A DNA stretch of 64,000 nucleotides from Humulus lupulus (taxonomy: Eukaryota > Streptophyta > Magnoliopsida > Rosales > Cannabaceae), in contig NC_084802.1 in the NCBI RefSeq assembly GCF_963169125.1, positions 113,092,903-113,156,902 on the forward strand, in the 5' to 3' direction. Shown in pieces: positions 59,801 to 64,000 of the stretch. The position numbers were made by a program, and so were the translations under genes. The notes under the pieces were generated by a model. The model worked only from the letters and a program-made list of their open reading frames with translations. It did no database searches and was not told where the DNA came from. Positions within the stretch are counted from its first letter, which is position 1; the number at the start of each line of letters is the position of its first letter.

Positions 59801-62168
59801 TGTAACACCCCACTTTTCGGGTGTCAATTAGTAACCGTGTCAGGGTGGCGAATTGTGTATTGAATATTATTTTGATTAATAATATATGCTTGAGAAGCAA
59901 ATTTCTTGTTGTTAGTGATAGCCAATGTGTGAAATGTGTGGTTCTGGTCAAACCTAGAATTTCGGTCTCGGACCAAAATGGAAATCCTAAATGGGTAAAT
60001 TCCTCGATATAATGTGTGTTGGAAGTGAATAATTATGGCAATTTAATAATGGCCAAAAAATTGGTTGGTTTTTTTTTCAAGGTCTTGAAAGTAAAAATTA
60101 TTGTAGAAAGAATTTTAAAAGTGCATTTTTGTGAAAAATGGGAAATTTTGGAAATTAATTCCATAAAGTATAAAATATAGAAGTGTGGCCACTTAAATTT
60201 AACATTTAATTTAATTACCCTGTGTTAAGAATTTAATTTTATGGGGTAAGAAAATGTAGAAAAAATAACAACTTGGGTAATTATTTTGAGGTAAATAATT
60301 AAGCATGTGATGAAGTAAAATATTAAGAAAAATTATGGAGTTATTAAGCACTGAGTGGTCAGCCGTATAGTGGGGGTTCAATGGTCATTTTACAATTTTT
60401 TTAACCTTGGTGTTTAAGTCAAAACTTAGGCAAAAATCTCTCCTTTTGCTCTTCACTTTCTCTCTCAACAAATCAAATTTGCTGAACCCAACCCTCCCCC
60501 CCCTTCTCTCTCATTTTAAGCTCACTCAAGCCTACATCTCCTACATCTCTCTCATCTTTCTCTAAGAAAGTCCAATAAAACTCAAAGAACTTAAGTATAA
60601 AACCACCAAGGAAAAACAAGAGGAAAAAAATAGGGTAAGAGTTCATGCTCTTGTTCTTGTTTCTCCTTTCCATTTTTTTTTACATCTTTCCATGAGATGA
60701 GCATGGTGTATTTTGGGAGTGTGTCTGTGAAGGTTTGAAAGATAGAACAAGGGTGGATTAAGGAGCTAGAACCAAACCCCAAAACTAGAACATCAAGAGG
60801 TATAAAAGTGGTGACCTTTGTTAATTTTGTTAATATTTTGTGTAGCTGAGTTGCATGTGTAATTTTTATCGTTTAAATTCATTCTAGTTACTGTAATAAT
60901 TTATGTTTGGTGGCTAATCATGTATGCATGCACATTTTGTTGAATGGTTAGAAGAGGGACCCAATATTCCTTTGGTCTTGACTTCCAAAGGGTCAAGAGA
61001 ACTCCATATGTACTTGTTTCTAGATTTTCTTATTTCTATTTTCTTTTTTAGGAAGAGTAGATGTTCATATTATATAAAAACGTCCAAAAAGTGTAATATT
61101 GATCAAGTTATGGCTTTTGCAAAATTTGGGGTAATCTATAAAAATGGTTTTAAAAAACATGCATGCAACAAACTTTGGACAACGAGTACTATAATCAAAA
61201 TAAAGTATTGTTGGCTAATTTTTGAATTGAACACTCTTGATATATTGATAAGAATACTGGTTAAGTTTCATGGAAAAATAATGAAAAGGCTAGGCGTTTT
61301 ATTTTTCCGAAGATTAGAAAACTTAAGGATTTTAAAAATAATGCTCTCTGGGCAGTCACTTTTGTGTACGTAAGAAATAATATTTTTACAAATTTATGCA
61401 ATTTATTTATAGATAATGAAAAGGGTCCAAAGCACTAATTTTTAAGAAATTAAGAATAATTACTTTTTAATCAAATTAACTCTTCTCTTAGACGTTTTAA
61501 TCATCTTTGTAATTATTTTCTCAATGAAATAAAGTTAACTAATTTCTTAAAGGGTTACAAATTAATTAATTCCACAAAAATTAATAAGTTTATTAGGAAT
61601 TTATCAAAAAAGGGCAATTTTATAAAGTTAGCATGCTTCAAATATATTTAATCCGAATAGGTCCGATAGAGGGAACAAGTTGAAAAAAATACACTTGAAG
61701 GACAATTTTTAACAAGTAGGCCTAGGGTTAGAATTTTACTAGGAACTTAGAATATCGCTTTATGGTTTAAATCGAGTATGGACTTTTATACCCTTACTAG
61801 GTATTCTACAATGACCTTAATTTCCAAAGTAGTTTATTATATTATAATTGCCATAATTACTCCGAGTATACTCTATGATAACTATAATACTAGCTTAACG
61901 GTACAAGCTGTCTGTGGAAGGATTTTACCGCACGCAACTAAGGATGACTAGAAAGTAAATCTTTAATTTACGTACTACAACATGAAATTAACTAGTGTAT
62001 TATTTGCTAGAAATAAGACTTTTACACTAGTGATAGATGGCTCATTTAGAGACAATGACTAGGGGTGCTTATGCTCTACTTGAGATATTTTACGATTTGG
62101 TTCAAGTCCGTGACATTTGGCCAGGAGATATGTATGCTGGTAAAACCTAGGAGTCTTGATGAGCTAGT
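59801..62168 (+). repeat. Partial gypsy-type LTR, interrupted at its right end
   Basis: Starts TGTAACACCCC, the usual start of the Tekay-like LTRs here (gypsy-2 in its own sense starts TGTAACACCCC). A CT-rich stretch at 60440-60560 is placed as in S1. It runs into the 62169 LTR before the conserved block is reached, so the rest should lie beyond the window. The ORF 60924-61373 has no known domain and is not called. Confidence 0.55.
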
Positions 62169-64000
62169 TGTTGGTAATAGTGCCCTTAAAGCAATTGTAG
62201 TTGACAAATATTTTAAATTAAAAAAATGTTTGAATTGAATTATTATATATATAGACTCTGTCGGATATTATATTGATAATATTAAGTAAATATCATAAAA
62301 TTCCAATGTTTATTTATGTGGTCTTAATCACATATTGGTATGAGAGGATCGAGATTAAGATAATAAACTTAAAACAGTTCGGAGTAAAATAAAGTTATGG
62401 AATCTTTAGGTTAATTACTGCTAGTACGGTCCACTAGTATTAGGAATACATGTAACCTAGATCCGAGTTACTAGTGTAGTAGGACACTTTAGTGGAGGTA
62501 CTTTGCATGCTGAGAGTATGTAGAACAAGACTAGGTGTGATTTGTTAATACTTGTTTAAACACTATTTCATAGTATTAATTAAACACATCAAACGATGAT
62601 CATATACACAATGATCTTAATCCTGAGGTTACTATGAACTCCTATCTATGTCATCTGATCCTTTGATTCATGCGTTAAGGTTTGTTAGAATGATCAGGCT
62701 AAGAACAATTGTATTGGGGGCTCAATGATGTATATGGTTAGGGACGTAGTTTAACGGATATGGAATCTATACCATCTTATAGATTGAATAATGGTTCCCT
62801 ATTGGGTTGACTTTTGGAACTAAAAAAGTTATGAGCGCTCACGTCGCAAACTTGTGACACAACCTTCACTAGTAAAGTCAATGCTACTCTAGGAACAAGA
62901 TATAGCTAAAAAAGTAAAACGGTAATTCAATTCCCATTTAATTATGAACCATTAATAAAGGATTAATGTTGTATGTAATTATTATATCAATGAATATTTT
63001 TTTCTTAAATAAAGTACTCAGTAAATATATGTCTATAATTATCAAGAGTTCAATCTCATATTTATAGTGGAATGATCATTATATTGATAAATATGATTAT
63101 TTAATCAAAGAGCTTTGATTAATAATGTAATATTTATTGGATCTTGATATTATAGGTCCATAGGTCCCCAAGGTGGCTATATCAATACCATATCAAGGTA
63201 AGAGTTGATACAAGGGTATAACTATAATTTGAGAATTTTAGAAGAATTTCATTCTTTGGGTCAAGTATGCAATTATATGATAATTGAGGTTAAAAAATTA
63301 ATTTGGAATTAATTATTAATTTTAATGTGTAATTTTCAAATTGCATATATATAAATAAATAAATTAAATTTTGAAATTAATTATTTTGATTTGAGTGGGA
63401 GAAAATAAAATTGGTAAGTCAAAAATTATTTTTGATTTATTAAATTTTAAAAGATGATGATAATGATGATCAACAATTTAAATTTTGAATTTTGAAATAT
63501 GATTGTCATATTTTTCCTTAAAATGATTAATATTTTATTTTGTGGGAAATTGATTTTAATTAAATAATTTAAAAAAATTAAAAATCTTTAAAAATGGAAT
63601 AGTGGGTCACGCATGACATAGTCCAGAGACTATGCCATGCGTGTCCCACATATACTGATATTGTATCAGTGTAGTTTTTATTTTATTTATTTAATTAATT
63701 AATAATTTGAAAATGGTTTCTCAAATTTGGTAAGAAAAATATTTACCTAAATCAAATCTTATAATTATTATGATATTTTATAATATTACTATTATTATTA
63801 TGAATAATAAGGTAATAGAAATATCTCTATATATACGATATAGAATAAAGAGAAGAGAGAATATGCAATAACAATATACTACACATATTAGATACAATTC
63901 TAAAAATTTCTTAGAGTTTTTGTTAGACAAAAACTCTTTCTTTCTTCTTCTTTATTCTAGTCATTCTCAGACCATAATCCAAGTTCTCATGTGTTGAGAA
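62169..64000 (+). repeat. LTR of the 2-kb family, runs off the window
   Basis: Starts TGTTGGTAATAGTGCCC. Matches in reverse complement the LTR at 33016-38020; for example TCTCATGTGTTGAGAA at the window end equals the segment near 33330, which predicts about 310-330 bp more of LTR beyond 64000. No ORF. Whether it is a solo LTR or the 5' LTR of a whole element cannot be told here. Confidence 0.7.

Noticed and set aside
60924..61373. 149-codon ORF
   Set aside because: Low-complexity, AT-rich composition, no domain, lies within a gypsy-type LTR; most likely chance.

Overview
The window looks like repeat-rich nuclear DNA of a flowering plant, probably a eudicot. The basis is the set of element families: Ty1/copia, Ty3/gypsy chromovirus (Tekay/Del-like) and Ty3/gypsy Tat-lineage elements, plus a CACTA DNA transposon, all AT-rich and nested. 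I saw no convincing host gene, tRNA, rRNA or CRISPR. The species cannot be fixed from the sequence alone.

Layout: the deepest layer at right is a Tat-lineage gypsy element (44900-59210, + strand) whose 5' end lies left of the window. A Ty1/copia element ('copia A', + strand) sits in its gag region. Pieces of copia A appear at 1-219, 28011-28461, 32126-33015, 38021-38241 and 42003-44055, with a 3' LTR at 44056-44899. Copia A was in turn hit by: copia B (220-28010); two inverted solo LTRs of one 3.7-kb family (28462-32125 and 38242-42002); and a 2-kb solo LTR (33016-38020) that itself carries a truncated CACTA element (about 34806-37812) holding a 588-bp solo LTR (36242-36829). Copia B was broken by a complete minus-strand gypsy element (gypsy-1, 3339-13193, target duplication GTAGA). 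It was also broken by a composite block (13410-25083): an LTR fragment 'X' carrying minus-strand gypsy-2, which holds solo LTR S1 (18503-21009, target duplication ACTGC). The Tat element carries solo LTR S2 (50278-52634, target duplication GCTGG). Nesting reaches six levels: Tat > copia A > copia B > X > gypsy-2 > S1. The right end (59801-64000) is a gypsy-type LTR interrupted by another copy of the 2-kb LTR family and runs off the window.

Most coding regions are decayed; the stops that can be interpreted are often CAA/CAG, CGA or TGG turned into stops, as expected from C-to-T decay of methylated DNA. Four things go beyond routine annotation. (1) Gypsy-1 has a sense-strand ORF of about 155 codons between its primer-binding site and gag, with an acidic tail and no family I recognise. 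(2) The Tat element carries an antisense gene upstream of its 3' LTR with two phase-consistent introns and its own TATA box. (3) A conserved block (CTTGCTGGGC...GGCTCAC...GCAGG) lies 375-413 bp from the 3' end of eight LTRs from otherwise different gypsy families. (4) Most LTR families here carry their own set of short repeated palindromic words. No pathway of cooperating genes is present; the 'system' is a set of transposable elements and their regulatory DNA.
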